From assembly GCA_963920575.1 (NCBI GenBank), contig OY986967.1, positions 14,068,061 to 14,132,060 on the forward strand: 64,000 bases of DNA, given 5' to 3'. Both the position numbers and the translations under genes were made by a program. This document shows, in pieces, positions 35,780 to 47,050 of the stretch. A model generated the notes under the pieces. That model worked only from the letters and a program-made list of their open reading frames with translations. It was not told the origin of the DNA and ran no database searches. How positions within the stretch are numbered: the first letter of the stretch is position 1; each line of letters opens with the position of its first letter. Origin of the DNA: Narthecium ossifragum (Eukaryota > Streptophyta > Magnoliopsida > Dioscoreales > Nartheciaceae).

Positions 35780-38058
35780 TGTCGCGCCCCGACCCGCGAA
35801 AGCCAAACCGGGCCGGGCGACGCGAATCGGAACCTAACTAAATGCGGAAATAAAGGTGAGGGGCTCCCCCAAGTGACTGATTTCACAATTCAATTCATAA
35901 GCACCCCTGAATATTACAACAAATTTAAAACCTCAACAGATATAATATAATAATCCAAACATCAAGGGGGTTACCACAGTTTATACATCATACTCCCGCA
36001 GGAGGCTAACTATAACAAAATTGTAGAAAGGGATCACCGGACCTCAAACTCCGCCAGACGCCGCCGCGCCACCAAACACCTGCCCGGTAGGGGCTACTGA
36101 AGAAGAGCTGGCGCCTGCACCTGCAAAACGCAGCCCGGGTAGGAGTGAGCATAAAGCTCAGTAGGGTTCTACACTACGTCACACAGAAGGAAGGGGGAAC
36201 GCAACAGTGTCGCCCTCAAGTAAGACCTGGGTGTATACAGGGGTCCCATAACCCCACTGCGTGTCCCTGAGGCCCACGAAGATGGTCGCACTCAGTAGCA
36301 GGAAACAACACTGCTGGCCCACAAGCAGGTACCAGCACTGCAGGCGGGAAACTGCACCGCTAAGTAGTCAACCTCTCTACTCAAGGGTCAACACAGTGGA
36401 ACACGGGCTACAGCTCAGCATCCGACTCAAGGCCGACACGACCTCTATAATCACCAAGCAACATGTGTACCAGTCATCTAAGCCTATCATCCAATTTGAC
36501 TGGACACCACAATTCAAACCGGGTCCTAACTACCCAACCCCGGTCCTATGGCTAAATCCGAGCTTCTAGCCTCGGGATGGCGATTCACAAATCACCCACG
36601 CCCTAACCATGCAACTAATGCATAATAGAGAATGCATGCTATGAACATACACAGATCAGAGAATAAAGCATGCATCAGTATGATCAGGCAACATACAAGT
36701 CTAACAGGATCGCTGCAGCGGTACTACCAACCGCTGCCAGCCGATCCGCAGCGGGTCCCGGCATTACGACGGTACCACGACCGTCAACCGCAAACCCCTG
36801 CAACGGGAAGCAACCCCAAAAACTTTGAACATAAAATACTATATTAAAACACCATTCAAAACCACTAAAAACGCTATTCAAGGCTGGTGGTCGATCAACG
36901 AATCGACCGTAAAAAATCTAAGGTTGACGGTCGATCAACGTATCGACCGTGAGGGGTTATTTTGTTGTTTTTCGGGCTCACAGTCGACCGTGGAGACCGC
37001 GACGGTTGATCCACGGATCATCCGTGGCACTATTTATCAGCAACTTTGCTCTGACACAGTTTCGTATAAAAATCATCAAAACTCGTAGACAAATCGGAAA
37101 AATATGAAATCAATTGGGTTTGAAAGTAGACTCACAGATCTACAACTCTTATTTCTCATAAAAATCCAAGATCATTCATGTACAAGCCGGAAAACGCGCC
37201 GCAAGCCGGTTGTTCTTCAAGAACAGCAGAAAACCGGAAATCCGAGATTTATCATGCATAAATCCTACTGAAATCTTAACCAAAGTTCATGAAACTTATA
37301 TCAGTAATAACACTAGGCCACATGCATCTAATAACACAAATTCATCAAGATCTAACGGCTAGATCTAACGAAACCCATTAATTAACTCATGTAGGTAGAA
37401 CACCTACCGAACTGCGCATTCCTCAGCTGATCCCTCGCAAGTTGATCACCAACAGGGTTCCAAACCACTTCAGGGATCTTCCTCTCGTTGTCATGGATCT
37501 AACGAGCTTTAGAACGCCCAAAATGGTGGTCGGAGGAGGGAGAACGAAGGAGAAGAAGATGGCTGCCTCGGAAGGAAACAGAGGAACAAAACCAGAACCG
37601 CGGAAGAGAAGAAGGGAGAAGGAAGAAGAAGAGAAGGAAGAAGAGGAGGAGAAGAGTCGGGGAAGGTCGGGGAAGGTTGGGGAACGTCAGGGAAGGTAGG
37701 GGAAGGTGGGGAAAAATTGGAAGGAGAGGTCCTCTCTTCCCTGACAAAGGAGGACGACGGAAGCTGAACTGCTCTGCGCAGTTCAACTGCCCTGCGCACG
37801 AGTCCGATCGATCGCTCCTTGGAGCGACCGATCGCTCAAGGGCCGTAAGCTGCCCAAAAGCAAGCTTCAGCGCGCCCGAGCTGGGATCTTCCGATCCCGG
37901 GTCCACCTAACCATTCTAATCAAGCACTAACACAAGTAAGGTCAGTGTGTGCACACGCGGGTGTGAAACAAACCAACAAGGTGCAATTTACCAAATTGCC
38001 CTTGCGGTCCACAACGAGCCACGGGCCCGACCCAGGAATGGAGGGACAGGTCCTCACA
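35780..38058 (-). repeat. 5' LTR of the Tekay-like element
   Basis: 2279 bp, closely similar to 29947-32238 throughout. Minor differences include a shorter region near 38030, where ggcggtcgacccag is missing. The minus-strand LTR starts at 38058 (TGTGAGGACCTGTCCC) and ends at 35780. Confidence 0.9.
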
Positions 38059-38738
38059 TGAGGTGTAGCAGTGTCCAGTTTCTATAATTGTTGAGTAGAG
38101 GGTGTGCCTACTCAGCGGTGCCATTTCCTACCAGCAGTGTCGGTTTCCTTCTTGTGAGTAAGCAGTATTGGTTTCCTGCTTACTGAGCGTGACTCGGCAT
38201 GTGACCAGTTCTTCTGGAAGACCATGACTGTGGACCTCAGGGACACGCAGTGAGTTTATGGGCCCCCTGTGTACACCCTGGCTTTGCTTGAGGGCGATAT
38301 TGTTGTGTTCCCTCATTCTTTGTGTGAGTCGTAGTATAGTTTTCCTGCTGAGCCTAGTTGCTCTTTTCTATCCGGGCTGCGTTTTGCAGGTGCATGCATA
38401 GGCCCTCTTCGATGGCACCTACCGGGGAGGTGTTTAGCAGTGTGGCGGTGCCTGGCGAGTTTGAGGAGCGGTGATCTTCAATTTACCCTTTTGTTTTAGT
38501 TATCCTCCTACAGGAGTGTGATGTATAATTTACCCTTTTTGAGGAATTTGATGAAATGAATTATTTTTACTATATCTGTTGAGGTTTCTTGAATTATTGC
38601 TTTAATAAGGGTGTTTTGAGGATTGTTTAAGGAGACTAGTTAAAATAGAGGGAACCCTCACCAATTATTTCCGTATTTAGTTAGGTTCCGGTTCACGTTG
38701 CCCGGTCCGGTTGGGCCTACGTTTGTCGGGGCGCGACA
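38059..38738 (+). mobile_element. Solo Tekay-like LTR, part 2
   Basis: Continues the LTR of 28475-29946 after the nested element, starting with the second TGAGG copy and ending cgtttgtcggggcgcgaca at 38738. ACCAT follows (38739-38743), against GCCAT before the LTR: a 5-bp target duplication with one mismatch. No primer site follows; host internal sequence does, so it is a solo LTR. Confidence 0.82.
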
Positions 38739-40350
38739 ACCATACTGAGAGGGATTCCACAAGGTGCTCGAGTGCTAGCCGCCGGGAGTTGTTCCGCTAA
38801 CGGTGCTGGTTGCGAGGGGTGCTAGGCGCTTACCGCAGAGCAGTCAGGCGTGACGAACGGTGTGGGTCTGAGCAGTGTGTTTATACCTCAGTTGGGGCAC
38901 GTACCTAGAGTAGACGCGGGAGATCATATTCCAGGCAGAGGCTTGTTGGAGATGGTGCGGCGACCGGTCTAGCCAACGGTCCGCACACTTCTGAGGAGCG
39001 AGCAGCTTCAGCAGCAGCCAGTTTCAGAACCACCATCTTCGACTTTCAGCGTCAGCCTTCAGCTTCGGAGTGTCTCACAGCTTGTAGTTCCTTGGTGGTT
39101 TGGGTTTTTCCCTTGTGACTCGTCCCTGTGTAGCCGAGCCGGCTTGGGACCGGAGTCAGGTGTGGCTTTGAGAGTAGCCACTGATTGGGACAAGAGCTTG
39201 GGTTGGTAGCTCTTGTCAGGGCGTTTACTAGAGGTTGGGAGCCTCTAGGTATCCGTCACCCACGTGTGGTGCACATTGGGGGTTCGACGGCTTTCTCGGC
39301 TGCATTGGTTAGCTGCGCACGGAGTTGTGTTTCCTTGGCCGTGGGAGGGTGTTGTGAGTACACCTAACGGCGTTGTTTTGCTCTCGTTGAAGGTCGTGAG
39401 TTGGTGATCCTTCTGGTTGTCGAAAGCTGGGGCTTGTTCACCAATTTGTTGTTTGTGCAGCGTTTCTTTGAGAAGCTTTCGGGTTATCGCCTTCATGGGA
39501 TACCGAGTTTGAGGTCTAGGCCCTGCAGGTGGGTTTTAGCGTTGCGAGTTTGCATGTGGATGGCAGTAGTATATGGAGAGTCGAGGACTCATTCGGTCGA
39601 GTCAGTAGCTCAAGACTTCGTTCACCCAAGTGTGTTGCATTAGAGTGTGTTCCAGTTCACCTTGTGGATGGTTCCCTCCATCCAGGCATAGGCTGTAGGA
39701 AGTTGGACGATGTTGCAGTGACGAGCACGTGTCCTCTACAGTGCGTCGATGACATGTTAGCAGCTGATAGATTCATCGACCACTTCAGAAATTGACCTTC
39801 GTGTCAACTACACCAGCTCAAAGTTCGAGATTTTGACATCCCGAAGACAGCTTTCCGAACCAGGCTGTATCCTGATCAGTTTGTAGTGGCGTTCGTCGAT
39901 ATCATCACATCTGCTCACTCGTTGAGGAGGAGCATGAGCAACATTTTGGGTTCGCATCGCAGCTACCGAGGGAGCATCGGCGTTATCTGGCTCCCAGTGC
40001 GAGGATTTGGCCTTCAGAGGCAAGATTCGGAGGATTGATTGTGCCAACGGTTGACAAATATGCAACGACAGAGGTTGAAGACGGTGTTCGAGATTCAGCA
40101 GAGGCATCTCCGAGACCGCGAGATCATTGACCAAAGTTACCAGGTGGTCGGACCTCTTTCCTTTAAAGTCACGACGACTGTACCTTAAGGGTGATAGCCA
40201 TCGATGGTTGCTAGAGAGGCTAGAGCAGATTCAGCGGGGTTGTCAGCTCATTAGAGACAGATAGTCAGTTGGGTCAAGATTCAAGGATCAGGTTCCTGAT
40301 GACATCCTCTTTGCTATTCGTAGCATCCTAGCTCTCCTCGTCGGAGTGTT
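38739..40350 (+). mobile_element. Host Tekay-like element, internal segment 4, with reverse transcriptase remnant
   Basis: Resumes with ctcgagtgctagccgcc and runs colinear with the reverse complement of about 34905-33240 of the 29947-38058 element (shared: acaagagcttgggttggt, cacccacgtgtggtgcac, agtcgaggactca). At 39871-39925 the reading DQFVVAFVDIITSAHS recalls the DQFVVVFIDDIL reverse transcriptase box with a catalytic Asp replaced. Multiple stops, no intact gene. It ends at about 40350, where another LTR abuts; no matching 3' LTR is seen. Confidence 0.72.
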
Positions 40351-41175
40351 TGTTATGATCCAACCCAGAAAACCCATCCGGTCCGGAGCATGAGGGTTTC
40401 TATACTATTCACATCTAAGCTGGCGTGTAACAACACAAAGCGGAATTTACTTAAACTTAAAGACTTCAAATGGCATGATAAAAGATCTAACAATCTAGAG
40501 ATTAATATTTTGGAAATAAAACCCAATCAAAAGAGGGAACATGATTTCATATGTTTAAGATCAAGTACAACATATACAAAATCCTCAAAAGATACTATAT
40601 ACAAATACTACTGAAAAAGAAGTATGTCCCTCCACAACCTCAAGTGCCTCCGGAAGTCGACACGCCACCAAGACCTGATCCAGCTGGAACTACTGCGGAT
40701 GAGCCGACGCCTGAACCTGCAAACACAGCCCGGGTAGGAGTGAGCAACAAAGCTCAGTAGGGTTCTACTCTACTCAACGTCGCACAGGAAAAAGGGAAAA
40801 CTACAAAGTCCCCGGTTCTGTCTCATCTCTGAGGGAAACTCACGTTACGTCTACCGCCTACCCCAGGGCATGCGTTGTCTGAGCTCAACTATCAACATCC
40901 GTTCCTCTCAACTACCAAGCACCCAGCGCTGAACAATAAAGGGCTAGGACCCAAGATGCATGCAATGCTCAGGCACAGATACAGACATCAATTATACAGG
41001 GCTAGGCATAGCCTGAAGCTAGCTAAAGGGTGAACATAGCAAGGGTCTAAACGCAAAGAAGATCAAATTAACAAAGCAATGATAAAGCAGATATACAATA
41101 GCCTTCAGTGCACCCAGCCACCTGACAGGTTAAGGTACCATAGTTACCCACGGGTGACTGGCCCACAAGTATATA
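40351..41175 (-). repeat. Tekay-like LTR fragment, minus orientation
   Basis: Plus-strand start TGTTATGATCCAACCCAG, then cccatccggtccggagc. In reverse complement it matches the 3' part of the LTR at 6039-7491 (actcctacccgggctgtgtt, ggatcaggtcttggtggcgt, cagcgctgggtgc). Homology ends near 41175 (actggcccacaag). The rest of the LTR is missing or far away. Confidence 0.65.
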
Positions 41176-41272
41176 TATATATACAATACCTTATATGATG
41201 CTATGGTTATAAGTGAAACTTTTGATGTCCTATGTGGCGGGAGAATGTCCTAGGTGGAGCCTATGTGGCATG
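41176..41272. other. AT-rich junction DNA
   Basis: TATATA run and unclassified sequence (ctatgtggcgggagaatgtc) that continues after the next solo LTR at 42720 (ataatcctaggttgaggggg). It probably belongs to one small unidentified element spanning about 41176-42833. GCATG at 41268-41272 is the solo-LTR duplication. Confidence 0.4.
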
Positions 41273-42719
41273 TGATCGCTTACAAACGTTGTCGTTAAAA
41301 CATTGCAAACTCAATCAAATATTAAATTTATAATCCTTATTCAATCACTAAACTACTAGGTAGATATAGCGGTGAAGTTCGGAATCGATCCACAGGGAAA
41401 ACGTTGGAAATCAAAATCAATTCTCAAAACCCTAAAACTAAGCAAAAGGATCACAGATAGGATAGAGTTATATAAACTAATAAAGAAAAGAAATAAAATG
41501 TTGATCAATTTGAATCAATGGATAGGTCACTTAGGTATTACTCAATCCGCCCTAGTTTCACCTTCAATCTTCTCTAGTTATCCTCTTGTTCCCTTCTCTA
41601 AACATTATGAATCCACAGCTTCTTAAGCTTACATGAATCCCTAAAATAAGGTTTATGTTTCCAACGGCATAATCTATCTTTGTTTAGCATAAATCATCTT
41701 TAGTCATACGATTACATTAAATTATTCTACTCCTAATGACCTTAGCATGACTTATCTTCACTTACCATAGACTATCTCAAAGGTAAACCAAAAACCACAT
41801 GAAAACCACCCTATGAATGTCTACAATCAATCACAGAAATCATGTAGGACTGAAAATACGTCAAGGAACTCTGTTCCCTCAACTCTATTAACATTAAAAA
41901 TCATATTCATAAGATCATGTCTTGAGAAGATTACAAGATTCAAACCAAAGAAGATAGAAAACTACATTAGGGTTTCATGAATAATCCTAAGTATAAGAAT
42001 TAGCAACTCATCTTTTGGATGAAAGCCATCGGGTTGGAATAGGAAGCTGTCACCATCCACATCCTCTCCTTCTTCTTCTTCCTCCTCCAAAGATTGACAA
42101 AAAAATGAGAAGTTTTGCTGGAATAACCCCTTTTTATAATAAAAGCCCTTAATCCTGGAATTAGGGTTATGGCTAAGTTGAGTTGGACCTCTAGTGCAAC
42201 TCGGAATTCCTAGTTTAATTGTGACTGCCTCTTCTGGTCGTGACTGGGTTCAAACAGTCCATAATCTGAGAATGAGTCCAACACGAACGATTTAGATTTG
42301 GAAGTCTTCTGTCCTCTCCCGAAGAGTTTGCAATATTTGAACTTATCTAGAATATTTGGCGAATATTCTCCCGGGTGTCGACGGACCAGTCTTCCAGCAG
42401 CTAAATATCTTCATCTTCTTCAAAACTGCTATCCATCCATCAGTAGTCTTTGAAAGTGTCCAACATGAAAGTTGTACGTCTTGATGTCTACTAGATGTCA
42501 CCGAAATTGCAGAATATTTGGACATAAGAATAATTTCTGGTGAATATTGTGCTAACAGTCGACAGAGCAGTGTATTTCAGCATATTAACCGAATTTCTTG
42601 CATTTCTTCTCAAAGCATGATTAAACCTGAAATCAACTAACAAGCTATCAAATACAACTACTCTAGGTATAACAAAGCTAAGTTAAGGGGTTGAATCATG
42701 AACATTTAGTGACTTATCA
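41273..42719 (-). mobile_element. Solo LTR, same family as 15093-16646, TSD GCATG
   Basis: TGATCGCTTACAAACG...AGTGACTTATCA, 1447 bp, flanked by GCATG at 41268-41272 and 42720-42724. It shares gtcgttaaaacattgc, tccacagggaaaacg and acctgaaatcaa with the copy at 15093-16646 but differs by many substitutions and indels, so the insertions are independent. No internal region. Confidence 0.88.
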
Positions 42720-42833
42720 GCATGATAATCCTAGGTTGAGGGGGTTTAGTGGGAGGGAGTTATTGGGTGGTTATTGAGGTGGGGTTGGTGGTTACCCTAC
42801 CATGTGGTAGGGGACACCACTAGTATATATATA

Positions 42834-42861
42834 CTAGTACTCACCCGTGCCCCTGGCATGG
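42834..42861 (-). mobile_element. Helitron-like 3' end, minus strand (end 1)
   Basis: Read on the minus strand it has a short hairpin (TGCC agg GGCA, 42848-42858) followed by CACGGGTGAGTACTAG, with T next: the Helitron hallmark of a subterminal hairpin, then CTRR and insertion before T. The flank is a TA run. The matching 5' end was not identified. Confidence 0.55.
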
Positions 42862-43369
42862 TTTTGCATTTCTATTTTTAATAAATTATAAAAAACTATA
42901 AAAAAATATGACAATATATATGAGACCACATAGAGAAGTTCTTGCTCGACATCACGATTTCTGTCTCTATTTGAAGAGATTCCCTCTCCTCTCTTTGATA
43001 GCACACCAAAGACTACAAAGCAACGAACTAAACCCTGCATCCTTAAAACCAGTATGATGTTTCTTCCATTTGCAGTATTCTGCTTTCTTCTACAACCGAC
43101 TCTCTTAATTGATCCGGCAAAAGAACCTCAATGCAATATATATATTTTAACATAAATTTTCAGATAGAAAATTGAATCTCCATATAGCTCAAGACCAAAT
43201 GAGATAAAATACAGGGACACATAACCTCGGACTCCCAACAACCATGACCATGACGCCAGATCAACAATATCTATGATTAATCATTATCATGATATCATCT
43301 CTCAGTTCCTCCAGTTGTTCTCGGAGTCTCCACCACTTCTTGAGAAGCACTCATCGCTGCCCCCGTACG

Positions 43370-43505
43370 TAGCCACGGTCATTGCCATTGCCCGCAACCA
43401 CCCCGACCGCGACTGTAGCCACCGCCCTTCTTGCGCTGGCCACTGCCATAGCCATCACCCCCAGCACCGCATCCACCGCCACTAAGGTACCCTCCACCAT
43501 GTGCT
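43370..43505 (-). pseudogene. Glycine-rich protein gene fragment
   Basis: Minus-strand reading from about 43499 gives GGGYLSGGGCGAGGDGYG then SGQRKKGGGYSRGRGG before a stop, a Gly/Arg/Tyr-rich repeat as in plant glycine-rich RNA-binding proteins. No RRM or other domain is present, so the parent gene is unknown. Composition alone could mislead. It lies within the Helitron-like region on the same strand as the other fragments. Confidence 0.3.
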
Positions 43506-43698
43506 TAAGGCCTATTTAAGTTCAACTCAGATGAATAATATATATATCCTCATATCAACATTCAGAAATGGAGCAGAAGTGATGAATTCAGAAACCAATC
43601 TTGACATAAACTTTGATTTCCCTGGCACAAAACTGGAAGCTTTCAAACATGGGCTTTAGGAAAACCCATGGGTAGAAGAGAGTTACTATAATCTTTTC

Positions 43699-43797
43699 TC
43701 ACCATTTTATTCTAAAATCTATGGAGTCCTTCGGTTCACGAAGCCAGGTCTTTCTCACTTTCCTAGTTGATGTAGGCAGAATTACTGGGCTCATCAA
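43699..43797 (-). pseudogene. Unidentified exon-like piece
   Basis: The minus strand reads PVILPTSTRKVRKTWL then REPKDSIDFRIKW to a stop. The residue mix looks protein-like, but I recognise no family. Weak. Confidence 0.15.
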
Positions 43798-44460
43798 GCA
43801 TTGAACAGGGTAAAAAAAAACAACATCCCAAGTTAAAGTAATATTATTCAAGCAATATAGACTTTTATCATCAACCTAGGCTTGTATTTGTGCAAAGAGA
43901 AGGACAAAGTATAAGTACTTAAATCAATTATGGAAACAAACTAATTAATTCGACCATTAAGAGCAATTTTATGGCAACACACTGATAGAGAACAGGGTAG
44001 CTGATTCTTCCACCACTGATAGCGAGAATAAACTAAATTTACAGCACTTTTCCCTGCAACAGAAGTAGCATGTTCTGTTCAAGGTCTTATCAAATGGCTA
44101 GAAAGCTTAGCATCATTCAATCAAAGAATAAACTATAAATGATCAGAGCTTTTGGAGAGCCACGCTACTTGACATGATGGTCGAGCATTGTTGAACACAT
44201 TGCCAACAATACCATAGCTTCTCCAGACCAATTTTGAGCGTCTCCTTGATGCCGCGACTCTCGTATAGACTCTTTTTTCGTAGGGATAATGCTAGTAAAT
44301 GACACCAGAATCAACGTTTGATCAATAAAGACAACATTCAAGAACAACAGCTCAAAGAATGATTCAAGAATAAAACCAAGAACGAATGAAAAAAGAATGT
44401 ATCTATATATATGCTTAACATTGATCAAGAAGCAAAAGCATCATCGTTGATATACCATTC

Positions 44461-44690
44461 CTGCGAGGCTACTGAGGATGGCAACTACGGCCACCGTAGA
44501 GATTGGTGTCGGTGAGGACAAAGCTGCATGGAAACTTTGGGCCATGGCGTCATGGCGTCGACGCTTCTAGAGGAAATGGATGAGCTCCTCGTCGGTGGGA
44601 ATGAATCTGAAGCCTAGAAGGTATTCTCTCACAAAAGCCATCGTGATCATCTCCTCCATCTCCTCCATCTTCATCAGTGATGCCCTATGT
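44461..44690 (-). pseudogene. NAC-domain transcription factor fragment
   Basis: Minus-strand reading shows GFRFIPTDEELIHFL at 44614-44570, against the NAC subdomain A consensus GFRFHPTDEELV. The frame then meets a stop; in another frame FVLTDTNLYGG (about 44515-44483) resembles subdomain B. Upstream is a run of Met/Glu codons with an ATG near the NAC start, as expected of exon 1. The fragment is broken by a stop and a shift, and nothing beyond subdomain B is seen. NAC proteins bind DNA as dimers; this piece could not. I infer capture of the first exon by a Helitron-like element. Confidence 0.65.
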
Positions 44691-44954
44691 CCATTTCTCG
44701 CGTTATGAATGCGAGGCCGGTTATGAAAACACCCCCCAACCACTCTGTCATAGTTTATCTCTTGGTGGAAACCGCATGGGAAACTTCCTACATAACGTCT
44801 TATGTAACCGCCCCTGCTTGAGAGGGGAAGGAGGGATAAGAGGATCAGGGAGGGTTATAATAACTTAGGCTTATGGTTATAAGAATGTATATTTAAAATT
44901 AACTTAGGAATATGATAAAAATGTATCAAACTAAACTTAGAGGATATGATATTT

Positions 44955-45011
44955 AATCAGCCTTATAAGAGGAGAACGGTTGTAACCGTTTTTGCTCCTT
45001 ATAAGGTTGAT
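44955..45011. repeat. Imperfect inverted repeat, about 27-bp arms
   Basis: Arms cagccttataagaggag...aacggtt and aaccg...gctccttataaggttg pair almost fully. It sits directly beside Helitron-like end 2 at 45013. Confidence 0.75.
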
Positions 45012-45012
45012 A

Positions 45013-45060
45013 CGAGTAGATGTCCGTGCCTACGACACGGATATATAGGGTTTCTTTCAA
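45013..45060 (-). mobile_element. Helitron-like 3' end, minus strand (end 2), degenerate
   Basis: Minus strand: CCGTG TCGTAGG CACGG hairpin (45024-45040), then ACATCTACTCG and T. The terminal CTCG differs from CTRR by one base. Hairpin and spacing match the intact end at 58190-58217, and the adjoining interior (atatatagggtttctttc) matches end 3 at 47007. Confidence 0.55.
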
Positions 45061-46710
45061 GAAAATTTGGATGAACCTCCCATGAATCAAGGGCTAAATG
45101 AGACAATTCTACAATATTCTTTAAATTCAAAAATTAAATCACAGTATAAAAGTGGCGAACCTTGTCCCCACAAACCACACAAATGATAATAATAATAAAA
45201 TTCCCTAATTCTCCACCTGATGTACACCCTATTTCAAAACTTTTAAATAAAGCTAAACAAAAGAATCATATACATCAACAACGTATGTACACTGTTATAT
45301 GTATAAATGTACACACACTATGAAGATCACATGGCATATGTTCATGCTATAAATCTCCTATGCATTGATTCCTTACCTTTGCCCTTTAGTTCTTAGATCT
45401 TGCATTCTACAGTTTATATAGCTTTCATTGCATTCTATAGTTTGTATGCTCAAATCCGTAGGACCTATCAGGTGTAATAAAATGCATACTTTCTAACATC
45501 ACATAACAAAGAAATAAAAATTGTTGACCAAGAGAAAACTAAGAAATGCAATTGAACTTACAATAACGCTGAATATGAATGTAGTTGACATGAGCTCAAT
45601 TTCTTTGGCTGCTACAACCTACAGTCAATCACGAATCTTAGGGTTTCATTCCCACTACATCAGCAGAATCAATTATGCTAGTCAAGTACGTAGAGTTTGA
45701 GGATTAGGTGCATCATAAAATTTGCTTGCATACTCTGCTTGCGTATAGAAAGTAAATATATAGATATACTTAAGATTAGGTGAGCATCAGCAGCACAATC
45801 TCTAAAAGTACTTAATTAGGATTAGGTGTTTAGCATATCAACATCGGTTTTGCCACTTAACTTATCTATATCACTCTGGTTAGTTCTAATTAAGATGAAG
45901 TTTTACCTTCAAATCGTTTGGTCGACAGTGGGTTGGGCGAGGTCAATGGCAGGTTCAGCGAGCAGCTCCTCTCCTAGCGAGGTCTTGGATTAGAGATGGG
46001 AAGGATAAAAAAGAGTAAAAAAAACAGAAAGAAAGGAAGAAAGAAAAACATACCTTGGATCGTATGGCCGATGGCTGGTTGGGCGAGGTCGATGGCGGCG
46101 TGGGGTGAAGATCACGAAGGCGTTTGTGGATCGCGTAGCCGTTCGTGGATCTTGTCGCCGACGGCAGGGTGGGCGAGGTCGGCGTGGCTGACGGAGTTGG
46201 TGAGAGGGGGATGCCCTCGTTCAGATTGGGTTTGAGCTCTCACCTACGTCGCCGGACCGTCGGGAGGTACCGTTCACCAAGATCTGGTGTTGATCGCCGG
46301 ACGTCGCCGGTCTTCTCCGTCGATCAAGTCGTTGTCGAACTTCACTGCCACAACCTTCTTCCTTTCCCCAACCGTCCGATACCTCCTAGAGAGACAAAAC
46401 AATTGGCTGGAGTTTAGAGGCAAATGAAGAAGAGCCAAGAAGAAAGAAGCAAGGAGCAGATGAAGAAAACAGAGCAGACAAAAAAGGAAAAGGAAGACGA
46501 GAAGAGGGAAACGCCGACGGTTCTTCTCCTTGTCCACCAAAGAACTCGCACTAGGTCCCTTCTTCTTCCTCATTGGTGATGTTGCCCAAAGCCCCCGACG
46601 GTTCTTCTACTTCTCCACAAAAGAACTCGACGGAGAGGGTGCCGAAAGAGGAAAAAAAGAGAGAAAGAAGAAAAAGGAAGAGGAGAAGAGGGAGACGCCG
46701 CGATGCTTAC
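45061..46710. other. Helitron-like interior, no identified gene
   Basis: AT-rich to about 45900, then GC-rich with three copies of the ggttgggcgaggtcg-type motif (about 45932, 46078, 46170) and a GA-rich block (46420-46700) that creates artefact frames. Confidence 0.45.
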
Positions 46711-46803
46711 CTTCCCAGTCGGCTTTCTTTCCTCCACTGATGATCCCTCTCTCACTGTCCACCCATTCGTGTAAACGTCGTTCTTTGGCGCCTTCTCCGC
46801 CAT
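46711..46803 (-). pseudogene. Exon-1-like fragment with splice donor, family unknown
   Basis: On the minus strand an ATG at 46803 opens exactly 31 codons, MAEKAPKNDVYTNGWT then VREGSSVEERKPTGK, ending at a good splice donor (AAG|gtaagc) at 46711. The GC-rich upstream leader also fits a gene start. I do not recognise the protein. No second exon was found nearby, so this is probably a captured first exon. Confidence 0.45.
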
Positions 46804-47006
46804 AGCGCCTCCTCCGCCACAGCGCCGCCGAACACGACGCTAACGCCAACCGCAGAGAGGTCGATGATGATGCGAGAGGGAGGGGAGGGAGGAGAGGGGG
46901 GTGGTCGTCGGGGTTGAGAGAGACACCGGAAGAGAGAGGGGTGGGTTTGGGGGTTTGGATCTCAAAGTTGGAAACGGAGAAGGGGGGCACCTCATACATA
47001 TATATA

Positions 47007-47050
47007 CTAGGGAATGCCCGTGCCTACGTCACGAATATATAGAGTTTTTT
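47007..47050 (-). mobile_element. Helitron-like 3' end, minus strand (end 3)
   Basis: Minus strand: CGTG ACGTAGG CACG hairpin (47019-47033), then GGCATTCCCTAG followed by T. CTAG terminus and T flank as expected. Shares hairpin loop and interior with end 2. Everything from 47007 rightward to an unidentified 5' end would belong to it. Confidence 0.65.

Larger units (their letters stand above)
29947..38058 (-). mobile_element. Two-LTR Tekay-like chromovirus derivative, internally reduced, TSD TGAGG
   Basis: LTRs at 29947-32238 and 35780-38058 flank an internal region of only about 3.5 kb; TGAGG is duplicated at 29942-29946 and 38059-38063. Minus orientation is shown by the initiator-Met primer site (35765-35776) next to the right-hand LTR and by minus-strand pol remnants. 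Integrase C-terminus plus chromodomain lie next to the 3' LTR, as in Tekay/Del chromoviruses. RNase H and the integrase core are not recognisable, and most frames are closed, so it must have moved with proteins supplied elsewhere. Its LTRs look very similar by eye, so the insertion is young. Confidence 0.9.
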
